Shown: positions 43,141 to 51,541, numbered from the stretch's first letter. The stretch: 64,000 nt of DNA from CALARM01 sp036746235 (GCA_036746235.1 DAIOEN010000009.1:1-64000), one strand, 5' to 3'. A program made the numbers and translations. The notes: generated from the sequence alone by a model not told the origin.

Positions 43141-43152
43141 ATGTGATCACAT
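43141..43152. promoter_or_regulatory. Perfect palindrome ATGTGATCACAT, possible operator
   Basis: It lies about 95 bp before the DppD-type start. The TGTGA/TCACA half-sites resemble CRP/FNR half-sites but have no spacer, so a different regulator would be needed. Function unproven. Confidence 0.35.
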
Positions 43153-43246
43153 TTATGACAGATAATAAATCAAATGATAAAAAAGAACGTGATACATCAG
43201 TGACAGGTTTTAGTAATCTGTCAATATAAATTGTGACTAAAAGATA

Positions 43247-44263
43247 ATGAGTAAAATTCAAAAAACATCTGAAATAAATGATAATTCCTGTATAAAATTT
43301 AAAAATGTAAGGGTAGATTACCAGGTCCGTGAAGGTCTTGTAAAATCTGTCGACGGAGTAACCTTTGATGTAAAAAAAGGCAAAATTACCGCCCTTATTG
43401 GAGAATCAGGAAGCGGAAAAAGCACAGTTACAGGGGCAGTCCTCAGAATACTCGCACCTAACGGAAAGATTTCTCCTGAAAGTGAAATTTTATTCGAGGG
43501 AAAAGATATTTTAAAGATGTCACCTCATGAAGTCAGGAACTTCAGATGGCGAAAAGCTTCCATGGTTTTCCAGGCTGCCCAGAATGCCCTTAATCCCACT
43601 GTACGCATAAAATCACAGATATTCGATACGGTAACAGATCACGGCGAAAATCCCGGCAGCGAAGAATATCGTGAAAGACTTCAGGAATTGCTCAGCATGG
43701 TAAGACTCGAACCGAAAAGGGTATTAAATGCTTTCCCCCATGAACTGAGCGGAGGTATGAGACAGAGAGTAATCATTGCCATGTCTATGATTTTAAAGCC
43801 CGAGTTCATCATACTCGATGAACCGACCACTGCTCTTGATGTAATCACCCAGTCCTATATTTTTGATATTTTAAAAGAAATACATGAAAAAACCGGCCAG
43901 ACCATGATCTTTATAACCCATGATATGAGTGCAGTGGCAAAACTTGCAGATACCATAGGTGTAATGTATGCAGGAAAGATTTTTGAATTATGTGACGCAG
44001 ATGTTCTTTTTGATAAACCCCTTCATCCTTATACAACGGGACTCCTCAACTCCATTCCTTCTATCGAAGGGGATACGATAAAACGGAAACCTGTAAAAGG
44101 ACAGACACCGGATCTTATAAATAAACCTCCGGGATGTGTTTTTCATCCCAGATGTGATTATGCAGAACAGATCTGTAAGGAGAAAGAGCCGGAGTTTTCA
44201 GACATCGGCGGAGGACATTTCGTGGCCTGTCATAAAAGGGGGAAGATTGAATGGCTCCAGTAG
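43247..44263 (+). CDS. Dipeptide/oligopeptide ABC ATPase (DppD type)
   Basis: A 338-residue ATPase. Walker A GESGSGKST, Q-loop FQAAQNALNP, signature LSGGMRQRV, Walker B FIILDEPTTALD and H-loop ITHDMS are intact. The C-terminal oligopeptide-transporter domain carries PPGCVFHPRCDYAEQIC with its Cys pattern, which binds a 4Fe-4S cluster in some relatives. It overlaps the DppF-type gene by 13 bp. Confidence 0.94.
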   Translation: MSKIQKTSEINDNSCIKFKNVRVDYQVREGLVKSVDGVTFDVKKGKITALIGESGSGKSTVTGAVLRILAPNGKISPESEILFEGKDILKMSPHEVRNFRWRKASMVFQAAQNALNPTVRIKSQIFDTVTDHGENPGSEEYRERLQELLSMVRLEPKRVLNAFPHELSGGMRQRVIIAMSMILKPEFIILDEPTTALDVITQSYIFDILKEIHEKTGQTMIFITHDMSAVAKLADTIGVMYAGKIFELCDADVLFDKPLHPYTTGLLNSIPSIEGDTIKRKPVKGQTPDLINKPPGCVFHPRCDYAEQICKEKEPEFSDIGGGHFVACHKRGKIEWLQ

Positions 44264-45249
44264 TAGAACTGAAGAATATTTTTATGAACTTTGATACAGG
44301 TAACGGTAAAACCCTTCGTGCATCAGTCGATGTAAATATGGCCATAAATGAAAGAGAAATAGTGACAGTAGTAGGGGAGAGCGGGTGCGGTAAAAGCACC
44401 ATAGGAAAAATCTGTCTCGGCGTGCAAAAACCTTCTTCCGGTAAAGTATTATTTAACGGGACAGATATATGGGGGCCAAAATTTAAATGGTCAAAAGAAT
44501 ATCGTCTCATGGTTCAGGTGGTACACCAGGATTCCTATGCAAGTTTGAATCCTGTAAAAACTATAGATCAGATATTGAGCGATCCCTTCCTCTTTCACAG
44601 AATTGCAAAAAATTCCCCGGAAGCGCATAAAAAAGTAATAGATCTTCTTAACGGTGTGGGTCTTACACCGGCAGATTATTTTGCAAATAAATATCCTTTT
44701 CAGTTAAGCGGAGGACAGAGGCAGAGAGTTTCCATTGCAAGAGCCACCATATTGAAACCAAAATTAATTATTACAGATGAGCCCGTATCAGGTGTAGATT
44801 CTTCCCTTCGTATTGCCATACTTGACTTAATGAGAAAATTAAATGAAGACCATTGCATAGCTTTTCTCTATATTACACATGATCTTGCCACTGCCCGTTA
44901 TTTCGGGAAAGGCGGAAAAATTATCGTCATGTATTTAGGCCATATTGTAGAAGAAGGAGATGTGGGAGAAGTCATTGATAATCCGAGACATCCCTATCTT
45001 CAGGCACTTCTTTCGGCACTCCCTCCTCCTGACCCGAAGAAAGCGAAGATAAAAAAAGAACTTCCCCTGAAGAGTCTGGATATGCCAGATCCTACAGATC
45101 CTCCTCCCGGGTGTCCTTTTAATCCCCGATGTCCTTACTCGGAAGAAATCTGTACGGAAAAAAATCCTGAACGGATATCACTGGAAAAAGATAAGCCTCA
45201 TTTTGTGGCATGTCACTTCGAGAAAACAAAAATTCCTCTATGGAAATAA
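44251..45249 (+). CDS. Dipeptide/oligopeptide ABC ATPase (DppF type)
   Basis: A 332-residue ATPase partner of the DppD-type protein. Walker A GESGCGKST, Q-loop QVVHQDSYASLNP, signature LSGGQRQRV, Walker B LIITDEPVSGVD and H-loop ITHDLA are present. The C-terminus has PPGCPFNPRCPYSEEIC. The ribosome site GGGGGAAG lies within the end of the preceding gene, with a 13-bp overlap. A short heptamer array (45264-45277) follows the stop. Confidence 0.94.
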   Translation: MAPVVELKNIFMNFDTGNGKTLRASVDVNMAINEREIVTVVGESGCGKSTIGKICLGVQKPSSGKVLFNGTDIWGPKFKWSKEYRLMVQVVHQDSYASLNPVKTIDQILSDPFLFHRIAKNSPEAHKKVIDLLNGVGLTPADYFANKYPFQLSGGQRQRVSIARATILKPKLIITDEPVSGVDSSLRIAILDLMRKLNEDHCIAFLYITHDLATARYFGKGGKIIVMYLGHIVEEGDVGEVIDNPRHPYLQALLSALPPPDPKKAKIKKELPLKSLDMPDPTDPPPGCPFNPRCPYSEEICTEKNPERISLEKDKPHFVACHFEKTKIPLWK

Positions 45250-45263
45250 TTTTTATGTACAGG

Positions 45264-45277
45264 TCGTAACGCGTGAC
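45264..45277 (+). repeat. Heptamer pair
   Basis: TCGTAAC, GCGTGAC, then GCGAGG, 14 bp after the DppF-type stop codon. Confidence 0.7.
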
Positions 45278-45318
45278 GCGAGGTTTACTCGATGCCCCCT
45301 TTACATCACCGGTAACCG

Positions 45319-45353
45319 GACACTGATTACTGGTCACTGGTCACTGATTACTG
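45319..45353 (-). repeat. Heptamer array, 5 units, containing a stop codon
   Basis: Minus-strand CAGTAAT, CAGTGAC, CAGTGAC, CAGTAAT, CAGTGTC. The first unit encodes part of the protein tail (Ser-Asn) and the next gives the final Gln and TGA stop of the zinc-ribbon SUMF1 gene. Confidence 0.88.
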
Positions 45354-46456
45354 CGATGGCTTCTTACAATACGAAACCCTACTATATTACTTCCCATATT
45401 GGGCGGCCAGTCACTTCTTACTGAAGAGCGGCATAAAGCTCCGTCCTGTTTCCAGCTTCCTCCCCTTACAACCTTGCGGACTCCTGAAGAGGTTCCGACA
45501 GGATTAACAACATGGCCGGAAGGGTAACCGCCGTACCAGTCACTGCACCACTGCCATATATTTCCGCTCATATCAAAAAGACCGAAGTTATTGGGCCTTC
45601 CGTTTCCACCTGCTGTGCCCACATCATGATGATTATTCCCCGAATTGCCTCCGTACCAGCAGAAACTGTCATTTATAGAATCTCCCCAGTAATAATCTGT
45701 AGTAGTTCCTGCCCTGCAGCCATATTCCCATTCTGCCTCTGTGGGAAGTCTATAGCCATTTTTTGTTATATCCGCATTTCCTCTATGGTTTATATCACCA
45801 TAGCATTTATGAAAACCTTCTTTGTCGGAAAGCCAGTTACAGTAGGCCACTGCACCGAACCATGTAACATATGTGACAGGTCTTTTCTCATAACCGGGTT
45901 TTACGGTAAAAATTTCATCTTTCACAATGCCAGAATATTCATTTTTTTCCAGTTTAATCCACAGAGATTTCATTTCCGGCTGATTTCCCACAGAGTTTAA
46001 AAATTCACAGTAATCTGCATTTGTTACAGTGTAATTACTTATAAAAAAATTATTCACCGTAACGGCATGAACAGGTAATTCATTATCTTTTTTGCTGCTC
46101 CCCATATTAAAAATTCCGCCGGGAATAAAAATCATTCTTATATTTACGAGATAATTTCTATGGACTTCATGGATAATTTCAGTGCCTGTTTTCGGACAGA
46201 ATTTTTTATTCACAGGGTGATTTTCTCCGCAGTAAAGGCATTTAGTCTGTAATTTAGAACCGCATCTGCTGCAGAAAAGCATTTCATCTTTATTTTTTGT
46301 GTTGCACGAAAGGCATATTACCGTAACACCGGGGATTTCCATGACATCTGTAACAAAGTTCTGGCTGTTACAGTAGGCACAGTAAACACTGTTGAAACCT
46401 TCAGGTATATCCAGAGAAGCACCGCAATTATTGCATTTTATATTTTTTCCGGTCAT
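45341..46456 (-). CDS. Zinc-ribbon SUMF1-domain protein
   Basis: A 371-residue cytoplasmic protein. Residues 1-95 carry three zinc-ribbon-type units (IKCNNCGASLDIP...VYCAYC, VICLSCNTKNKDEMLFCSRC, TKCLYCGENHPVNKKFCPKT). Residues 105-368 form a SUMF1 domain (MIFIPGGIFNMGSSKKDNEL, NYTVTNADYCEFLN, YRLPTEAEWEYGCRAG, FDMSGNIWQWCSDWY). After RGGS the sequence WKQDGALCRSSVR keeps only one of the two FGE cysteines, so a formylglycine oxidase is unlikely. Similar zinc-ribbon fusions occur in bacterial regulators and effector-like proteins. The C-terminal RSHRSNQ comes from heptamer repeat DNA, beyond the normal GFRIVR end. Confidence 0.88.
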   Translation of the reverse strand: MTGKNIKCNNCGASLDIPEGFNSVYCAYCNSQNFVTDVMEIPGVTVICLSCNTKNKDEMLFCSRCGSKLQTKCLYCGENHPVNKKFCPKTGTEIIHEVHRNYLVNIRMIFIPGGIFNMGSSKKDNELPVHAVTVNNFFISNYTVTNADYCEFLNSVGNQPEMKSLWIKLEKNEYSGIVKDEIFTVKPGYEKRPVTYVTWFGAVAYCNWLSDKEGFHKCYGDINHRGNADITKNGYRLPTEAEWEYGCRAGTTTDYYWGDSINDSFCWYGGNSGNNHHDVGTAGGNGRPNNFGLFDMSGNIWQWCSDWYGGYPSGHVVNPVGTSSGVRKVVRGGSWKQDGALCRSSVRSDWPPNMGSNIVGFRIVRSHRSNQ

Positions 46457-46557
46457 TTTTTCAACCTCCCGATTTATAAAACAGTTTTTTGTGATCTATA
46501 GTAGATTATGCGAAGATTATTATAGTATATTTCATAACTTATTAGAATTTTAAGTAG

Positions 46558-46622
46558 TCGTGACGCGTAACGCGTAACGCGTGACGGCTTTATATCCATG
46601 CGCATTACGCTTTACGCGTTAC
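46558..46622. repeat. Two facing heptamer arrays
   Basis: Forward: TCGTGAC, GCGTAAC, GCGTAAC, GCGTGAC (46558-46585). After 16 bp, inverted: GCATTAC, GCTTTAC, GCGTTAC (46602-46622). Confidence 0.85.
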
Positions 46623-46715
46623 GAAGTCATTATTTATGGATAGTTAGAAATTAACTATAAATCAATTTATTATATCAGAAAGATTTTTCTATGTATATGT
46701 AAAAAAATTATTGCC

Positions 46716-46735
46716 CTGTTACCATACTGTTACCA
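46716..46735. promoter_or_regulatory. Two CTGTTACCA sites upstream of the 46803 gene
   Basis: Direct repeats of CTGTTACCA at 46716 and 46727, 11 bp apart, about one helical turn. They differ by one base from the TGTTAACA sites upstream of the three other genes with the shared N-terminus. Confidence 0.45.
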
Positions 46736-46802
46736 CAGTTTTTTACTCCTGCCTGTTATATTCTGAATATAAGAAGTACATATTTTTAAGGAGGTACGTT
46801 AA

Positions 46803-49064
46803 ATGATAAAAACAATTTGTAACAACAGCTTCAGTACGCAATATGTTTCAGGAATGAAAAGAGAGGAAAATAAATTTTTCACCGATGACAGGGTAATTCT
46901 CTCAGGATTGATTTCTGACGGCAGAAAAAAACCGGGCATTAACCTTTTACAGGAAGAAAATTTTTCAAGAATACCTGCAGAACAATTGCTGGTTCAAAAA
47001 GAAGGAGAACTCAGGTGTCTGAAAAACAATCTTTCAACACTTGAAGAGATTCACAGTTCACTTCATGAATGCAACATATATGGCAATGAACTACAGAAAA
47101 TTCATGAAAAAATCAAGAGCCTTAAAGACACAATAAAAGACGTTACTTATGATATAAGAAATCTCAGGCTAAAAACAATAGAACCGTACATTTCCACTCT
47201 GCCGAAAGAAGTAAGCAATTATTATAAAAAGGTAAATTTTGATATTTCACCTGAAGAAATAGATAAAATCGGGAACATATATAAAGAATTATCAGATGAT
47301 AGGAGCCCCATAAAAATTAAAGGGAACTCTATAAATACCCTTGAAGGAGAGGAAATATGGAGAGAAATAAACGGAATACTTGACATAAAGGAAGGAAGTC
47401 CTTCTATGGAAATAGATGTAGAATATTATCTTCTGGGACATAAAGATATATATAATAAATTAAAAAAAGCAGCAAAAAACGGCCATAAAATAAGAGTCAT
47501 AATAGATCCGGGAACAGGTCTGAAGACAGGAAACTGCTACTGTAACAAAGATGTATCCGAATATCTTGACTGTCTTACAAACCTTATATCGCTCCGTGAG
47601 GAAACAGAAGATACCAATTTTGCCTTTACTGTGGCAAAAAAGGAATCCCTAAAAGATTTAATGCACAGAAAATTTCTCCGTGTCGGAGAGAAAGTTCTCA
47701 TTGGAGGTATGAACTGTGATAAAGGATCAGGTGAAAATGCAGATTACGCTATGGTCATAGAAGGCCCTGAAGCAAAAGAGCTTACGTCCAGATTTCAGGA
47801 AGATATAACAAATTCTGCAGGAAGAACAATGAGAGATATATTCGGCAAAGATATAGAATTGCTCAAACATGGGTACATAACAGACGGACAGACAGGGGAA
47901 CCGATAAAATACAGGTTCTTACTTACTCCTTCTCAATTCTGCGATTTCCTCATACTACTTCTCCCGGAGGAAAGTCAGAAATATATAGAAAACGCCCCAA
48001 ACGGTCTTGACAGAGTCATAAGAATATTTGAAGAATATAAAAAATCAGGCCTTAATCCTGAAGATTACGGAGAATTTAAAGAGGCAAATAATTCTCCATA
48101 TATTTCAGATACTCCTTTTATGGCAAATCTTATGAATGAAAAAGACGATTTTTATGCAGGCCTCACAGACAAAGGAAGAACATGTCTGTATAAAAAACTC
48201 GAAGAATCCTTTAATCATATGAACTCGGAAAAAAATCTGAGCTATTTAAAAGATATAACACTTCCTGAGGGAAACATATACGGAACACAGACACTGGTGA
48301 CAGGAACAACTCATGAAGAACTTCAGGCCCTTGTAATCTATGCAATAAACAGTGCTGAAGAATTTCTCTACATCCCTTCTTTTTGCATGAGTAAAGACAT
48401 AAGCGAACTTATTATAGAAAAGAAAAAATCTATGGAAAAACTCGGTAAACATTTCGACATAAAAATACTGCTTGAGCCTTCTGAGATGCCGGCTAATAAT
48501 ATCAACACCTGTCTTAATTTAAAAGAAGCAGGAATCCCTGTAAGATTTGCCCGGCTTGACGGGACAGGTGAAAATCATGACAGGAAACTTCATTCCAAAA
48601 TGATTGTAAGCGATAAGGTTTTATTTACGGGTAGTACCAACCTTACTCATTCAGGACTGAGAGAAAATCAGGAAACAAGTGTTATGGTTTTTATAGATCC
48701 GTTATCGGATAAAAGAAATATGGAAGAATATAAAAAGAATTTTCTCGAATTATGGGACGGCCAGAGTGCTGATGTTAATCTTTCTTCCCCGGTTTACGAT
48801 ATACCCGTTTTTATGAGTAAAGAAGAATATGAAAAAAATCTGGTCAGGAAAACAGTGAGAAATATAGGCAGATATGAAAGAACTGTTGGAAATAAAATAA
48901 AAAATATTGCAGAGAGCAGGGAAGATGTAAAAGAAGAAATTCAAAGACTTAAAGATGAAGGATTTCATGACGGATATGCAAGGCTTCTTGCATTGAAGAA
49001 ATTTTATAGTGAAGAAGAGATTAATTCGTTAAGAATGGCACAGGATTATATATTATTGAGTTAA
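46803..49064 (+). CDS. Phospholipase D-like protein with shared N-terminal tag
   Basis: A 753-residue protein of the phospholipase D superfamily (cardiolipin synthase/phosphodiesterase type). Residues 1-40 belong to the shared N-terminal family (MIKTICNNSFS ... TDDRVILSGL). A coiled segment follows (about 70-140). The second catalytic motif is canonical: HSKMIVSD then GSTN, His597. The first, at His288, is HRKFLRVGEKVLIGGMN, with one residue extra, no Asp and GG in place of GS, so it is degenerate. Enzymes of this family need two HKD motifs, so activity may be altered or need a dimer. There is no signal peptide. Ribosome site AAGGAGG. Confidence 0.85.
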   Translation: MIKTICNNSFSTQYVSGMKREENKFFTDDRVILSGLISDGRKKPGINLLQEENFSRIPAEQLLVQKEGELRCLKNNLSTLEEIHSSLHECNIYGNELQKIHEKIKSLKDTIKDVTYDIRNLRLKTIEPYISTLPKEVSNYYKKVNFDISPEEIDKIGNIYKELSDDRSPIKIKGNSINTLEGEEIWREINGILDIKEGSPSMEIDVEYYLLGHKDIYNKLKKAAKNGHKIRVIIDPGTGLKTGNCYCNKDVSEYLDCLTNLISLREETEDTNFAFTVAKKESLKDLMHRKFLRVGEKVLIGGMNCDKGSGENADYAMVIEGPEAKELTSRFQEDITNSAGRTMRDIFGKDIELLKHGYITDGQTGEPIKYRFLLTPSQFCDFLILLLPEESQKYIENAPNGLDRVIRIFEEYKKSGLNPEDYGEFKEANNSPYISDTPFMANLMNEKDDFYAGLTDKGRTCLYKKLEESFNHMNSEKNLSYLKDITLPEGNIYGTQTLVTGTTHEELQALVIYAINSAEEFLYIPSFCMSKDISELIIEKKKSMEKLGKHFDIKILLEPSEMPANNINTCLNLKEAGIPVRFARLDGTGENHDRKLHSKMIVSDKVLFTGSTNLTHSGLRENQETSVMVFIDPLSDKRNMEEYKKNFLELWDGQSADVNLSSPVYDIPVFMSKEEYEKNLVRKTVRNIGRYERTVGNKIKNIAESREDVKEEIQRLKDEGFHDGYARLLALKKFYSEEEINSLRMAQDYILLS

Positions 49065-49422
49065 GCATCAATAACGTATATACTTTCGTGACGGGAGCAA
49101 AACCTTTATTACATGCTTATGCTCAGGTCAGTAGTCAATGGTGAGTGGATGATACCGGTAGAGAATTTAATAAATTTCTTGAAAGTCAGGCAAGTTAAAT
49201 CTTCTCCGGTATCTCTCTGATTGCCGGGTAATTATTTTCATTTATGATTTTCAAAAAATTTATGCTAATTCTACTGAATTGAACTTATTTATAGAAGAAT
49301 TTTTAAGAGATTGAAACCTGTATCACAGGCACTTTCGGATAAATTGAATTTAATAAATGGATATGGTATAATCGTTTCGTAACCCCGGGTAAGACAGTGG
49401 TTTCACTTAAAGGAGAATAATT
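49065..49422. other. Intergenic region with repeat B
   Basis: No gene. It contains a single heptamer TCGTGAC and repeat B copy 4 at its left end. The rest shows no repeat or RNA that I recognise. AGGAG at 49412-49416 is the ribosome site of the next gene. Confidence 0.55.
49086..49134 (+). repeat. Heptamer plus dispersed repeat B, copy 4
   Basis: TCGTGAC, GGGAGCAAAACC, TTTATTACATGCTTATGCTC, AGGTCAGTAG. It is followed by CAATGGTGAGTGG, which is heptamer-like. Confidence 0.8.
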
Positions 49423-49749
49423 ATGGAAGACATATTAAAACAGATATTATCAGAACTTAAAGAATTAAAAGAAGGTCAGGCAAGGCTTGAAGGGCGTCAG
49501 ACAAAACTTGAAGAAGGTCAGGCAGATATAAAAACTGAACTAAAAGAATTTAAAAGAGAATTTCAGGAATTCAGAAAGGAAACAAAAGAAAAGCTTCATG
49601 AAATGGATAACAGGACTATAATTTTACTCTCAGATATTAAAATAGCTAACCGTAAATTAGACAGGCACTCGGCTAAACTGGATATCATCTCCGGCACTCT
49701 CAAAGAACATGAAATCAGGATTGAAGATCTGGAAGGATTAAAAGTTTAG
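49423..49749 (+). CDS. Small coiled-coil protein
   Basis: A 108-residue protein that is almost entirely coiled coil, with heptad repeats (ILSELKELKEGQARLEGRQT, KLEEGQADIKTELKEFKREF) and a central hydrophobic stretch RTIILLSDIKIANRKL. Such small proteins are common in Firmicutes and candidate phyla and often have no assigned role. AGGAG precedes the start. No conserved neighbour. Confidence 0.75.
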   Translation: MEDILKQILSELKELKEGQARLEGRQTKLEEGQADIKTELKEFKREFQEFRKETKEKLHEMDNRTIILLSDIKIANRKLDRHSAKLDIISGTLKEHEIRIEDLEGLKV

Positions 49750-49878
49750 CAGGTGTTATTATTGAATTAATTCGGCTCTCTCCGTATCTTTACAATTCTT
49801 TACAAAAGAAAAAACTTTCTTAACAGATTTTATATTATAATATCTATATATAATTTCTTTAAGAAGGAAGGTTTTAAA

Positions 49879-50817
49879 TTGCAAAAGATAAAATTAATCG
49901 GTCTATTTTTGCTACTATTTTCATTCGGCTGTCACAGTTTCGCATCAAATGAAAAACTTCAAGAGAAAACCTTTGTTCATGACGGAATAAACAGAACTTA
50001 CTGGTTATATATACCGGATAAATACTCTACTGCAGATACTCTGCCTCTCGTAATGATACTTCATGGAGGAGGAAAAAGCCACGGCGCGGAATTTGCAGAA
50101 AGAACAGATTTTCTGCCGCTCGCAGAGAAAGAAGGCTTTATTGCTATTTACCCCGATGGTATAGATAATCAGTGGAATGACGGCAGAGGAAAATCTTTTC
50201 GTAAAAATAAGGATAATATTAATATAGATGATGTCGGTTTTCTGTATGAACTTATCAATTATTCCATAAAAAACCTGAAAGCAGATCCGGCCAGAATTTA
50301 TCTTACAGGCCTTTCAAACGGCGGCATGATGACTCTTCGTATGGGAATAGAACACAGTTCAACCTTTGCCGCCATTTCACCTGTTATTGCAAATATCCCT
50401 TTGAATATATCTTCTTCTGTACCTGATTCACCTCTTTCTGTTTTAATTATGAACGGTACAGAAGATCCTCTTGTTCCATGGAAAGGAGGCTCTGTAAGAG
50501 TATTAGGGAAAGAATACGGGGAAGTATTATCTACAGAAGAGACTGTAGAATACTGGGTAAAACACAACTCCTGTAATAAGAATCCTTCTGCAACGGAATT
50601 ACCTGATAAAGACAAAAAAGATCATTCCACAGTAAAAGTAAGTCTCTATGGTGAAGGGAAAGATGGTTCAGAAGTTATCCTTTATGAAATTACAGGGGGC
50701 GGCCATTCTTTTCCGGGAAGTTCTGTCCCTGACAGACCTTCTATAGTTGGTTACAAAAATAAAGATATTACAGCTCCAGAAATTATATGGGCATTCTTTA
50801 AAAAACACAGAAAATAA
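49879..50817 (+). CDS. Secreted PHB depolymerase/feruloyl esterase-type hydrolase
   Basis: A 312-residue alpha/beta hydrolase of the LpqC/esterase PHB depolymerase group. N-terminal signal (KLIGLFLLLFSFGCHSF) ends in a possible but weak lipobox. The oxyanion region is PLVMILHGGGKS; the nucleophile elbow is GLSNGGMM (Ser); the Asp may lie in MNGTEDPLVPW; and the His is in GGGHSFPG. It probably cleaves ester bonds in polyesters or plant phenolic esters in the periplasm or outside. Start is TTG with AAGAAGGAAGG upstream. Single gene. Confidence 0.9.
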   Translation: MQKIKLIGLFLLLFSFGCHSFASNEKLQEKTFVHDGINRTYWLYIPDKYSTADTLPLVMILHGGGKSHGAEFAERTDFLPLAEKEGFIAIYPDGIDNQWNDGRGKSFRKNKDNINIDDVGFLYELINYSIKNLKADPARIYLTGLSNGGMMTLRMGIEHSSTFAAISPVIANIPLNISSSVPDSPLSVLIMNGTEDPLVPWKGGSVRVLGKEYGEVLSTEETVEYWVKHNSCNKNPSATELPDKDKKDHSTVKVSLYGEGKDGSEVILYEITGGGHSFPGSSVPDRPSIVGYKNKDITAPEIIWAFFKKHRK

Positions 50818-50886
50818 TCAAAAATTTTTTACGGCTTTGTCATAAATTTTGTATAAAACCCTGTTAAACAAAAAATCTTACACTAT

Positions 50887-51327
50887 CTATTTTACGTCCA
50901 GCACATCAAGATATTTTTCTCTGCCATATTCCAGTATTTTAGAATCTTTTGTAACAAGACAGGCAGAAAGTTTCCTGGCAGTAGCAACAATTATTCTGTC
51001 AGCAGGGTCGCCATGAAATTCACCGGAAAGTCTTGTGCTTGCTATTGCTATTTCAGGAGTAAGAGGAATAAGTGAAATTCCCGGAGCAGAAAGAGCCTGA
51101 TTTACCCAGTCAAGACAATCTACTGAAAATCTTATCCTGCCTTTAGCTTCAAGCATACCTGTTTCCCATACGGAAATAGCCGACACTCTCAACCTTGCTT
51201 CTTTTGCAGCCTGATTTATATAAAAAAGAATTTCTGTATCCTTCAACTGATTATCGCCATTTAATAACCATATCCATACATGAGTGTCCAGTAAAATCAA
51301 TTGTTCATATATTTTATTTTTCTGCAT
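50887..51327 (-). CDS. PIN-domain toxin (VapC type)
   Basis: A 146-residue PIN-domain ribonuclease. Acidic residues of the active site are seen in LLDTHVWIWLL (Asp), VWETGMLEAK (Glu) and GDPADRIIVATA (Asp), followed by TKDSKIL (Asp). These coordinate Mg for cleavage of RNA. It overlaps the antitoxin gene by 14 bp, the usual order of antitoxin first. VapC toxins often cut tRNA or 23S rRNA; the target here is unknown. Confidence 0.93.
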   Translation of the reverse strand: MQKNKIYEQLILLDTHVWIWLLNGDNQLKDTEILFYINQAAKEARLRVSAISVWETGMLEAKGRIRFSVDCLDWVNQALSAPGISLIPLTPEIAIASTRLSGEFHGDPADRIIVATARKLSACLVTKDSKILEYGREKYLDVLDVK

Positions 51328-51541
51328 CCCATTCCTCCCCTAAAGAACTGATTATATCGCCTTCTATAATAAGAGAATCCTTTAAATATCCGAAGATGGG
51401 TTTTCCCGGCTTTTCTTCAACCGGTAATAATCTGGCTACAGGCCTGTTATGTTTTGTTATTATTATTTCTTCATGATTTTCTTTAACTTTATCCATAAGA
51501 CTCAAACATTTTGCTTTAAATTCCCCTGCTGATATGTACAC
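51314..51541 (-). CDS. Antitoxin, Phd/YefM type
   Basis: A 75-residue antitoxin of the Phd/YefM fold: YISAGEFKAKCLSLMDKVKE at the N-terminus, which binds DNA, then EEIIITKHNRPVARLLPVEE, and a C-terminal part that neutralises the PIN toxin. I start at GTG 51541 because GGAG lies 9 bp upstream and family proteins begin MxxISAGEFKAKCL. The ATGs at 51571 and 51550 give extra residues, and the upstream one lies in the operator palindrome. It presumably represses its own operon. Confidence 0.88.
   Translation of the reverse strand: MYISAGEFKAKCLSLMDKVKENHEEIIITKHNRPVARLLPVEEKPGKPIFGYLKDSLIIEGDIISSLGEEWDAEK

Larger units (their letters stand above)
42376..43246. other. Large intergenic region before the ATPase genes
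   Basis: 870 bp without a convincing gene. It contains several AATCTATACA words (42673, 42803) and TATAGATT variants, repeat C copy 4 (42957-43040), the palindrome ATGTGATCACAT (43141-43152) and an inverted repeat TGACAG/CTGTCA (43201-43222) just upstream of the DppD-type gene. An approximately 96-codon frame at 42290 overlaps the TMEM43 gene and is rejected. Confidence 0.6.
46457..46802. other. Divergent promoter region with inverted heptamer arrays
   Basis: No gene. Two heptamer arrays in opposite orientation (46558-46585 and 46602-46622) could fold into a large hairpin. Downstream come two TGTTACCA sites and a strong ribosome site (AAGGAGG) before the phospholipase D-like gene. Confidence 0.65.

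Noticed and set aside
43141..43152. CRP/FNR binding site
   Set aside because: The TGTGA and TCACA halves abut without the usual spacer, so I list only a generic palindrome.
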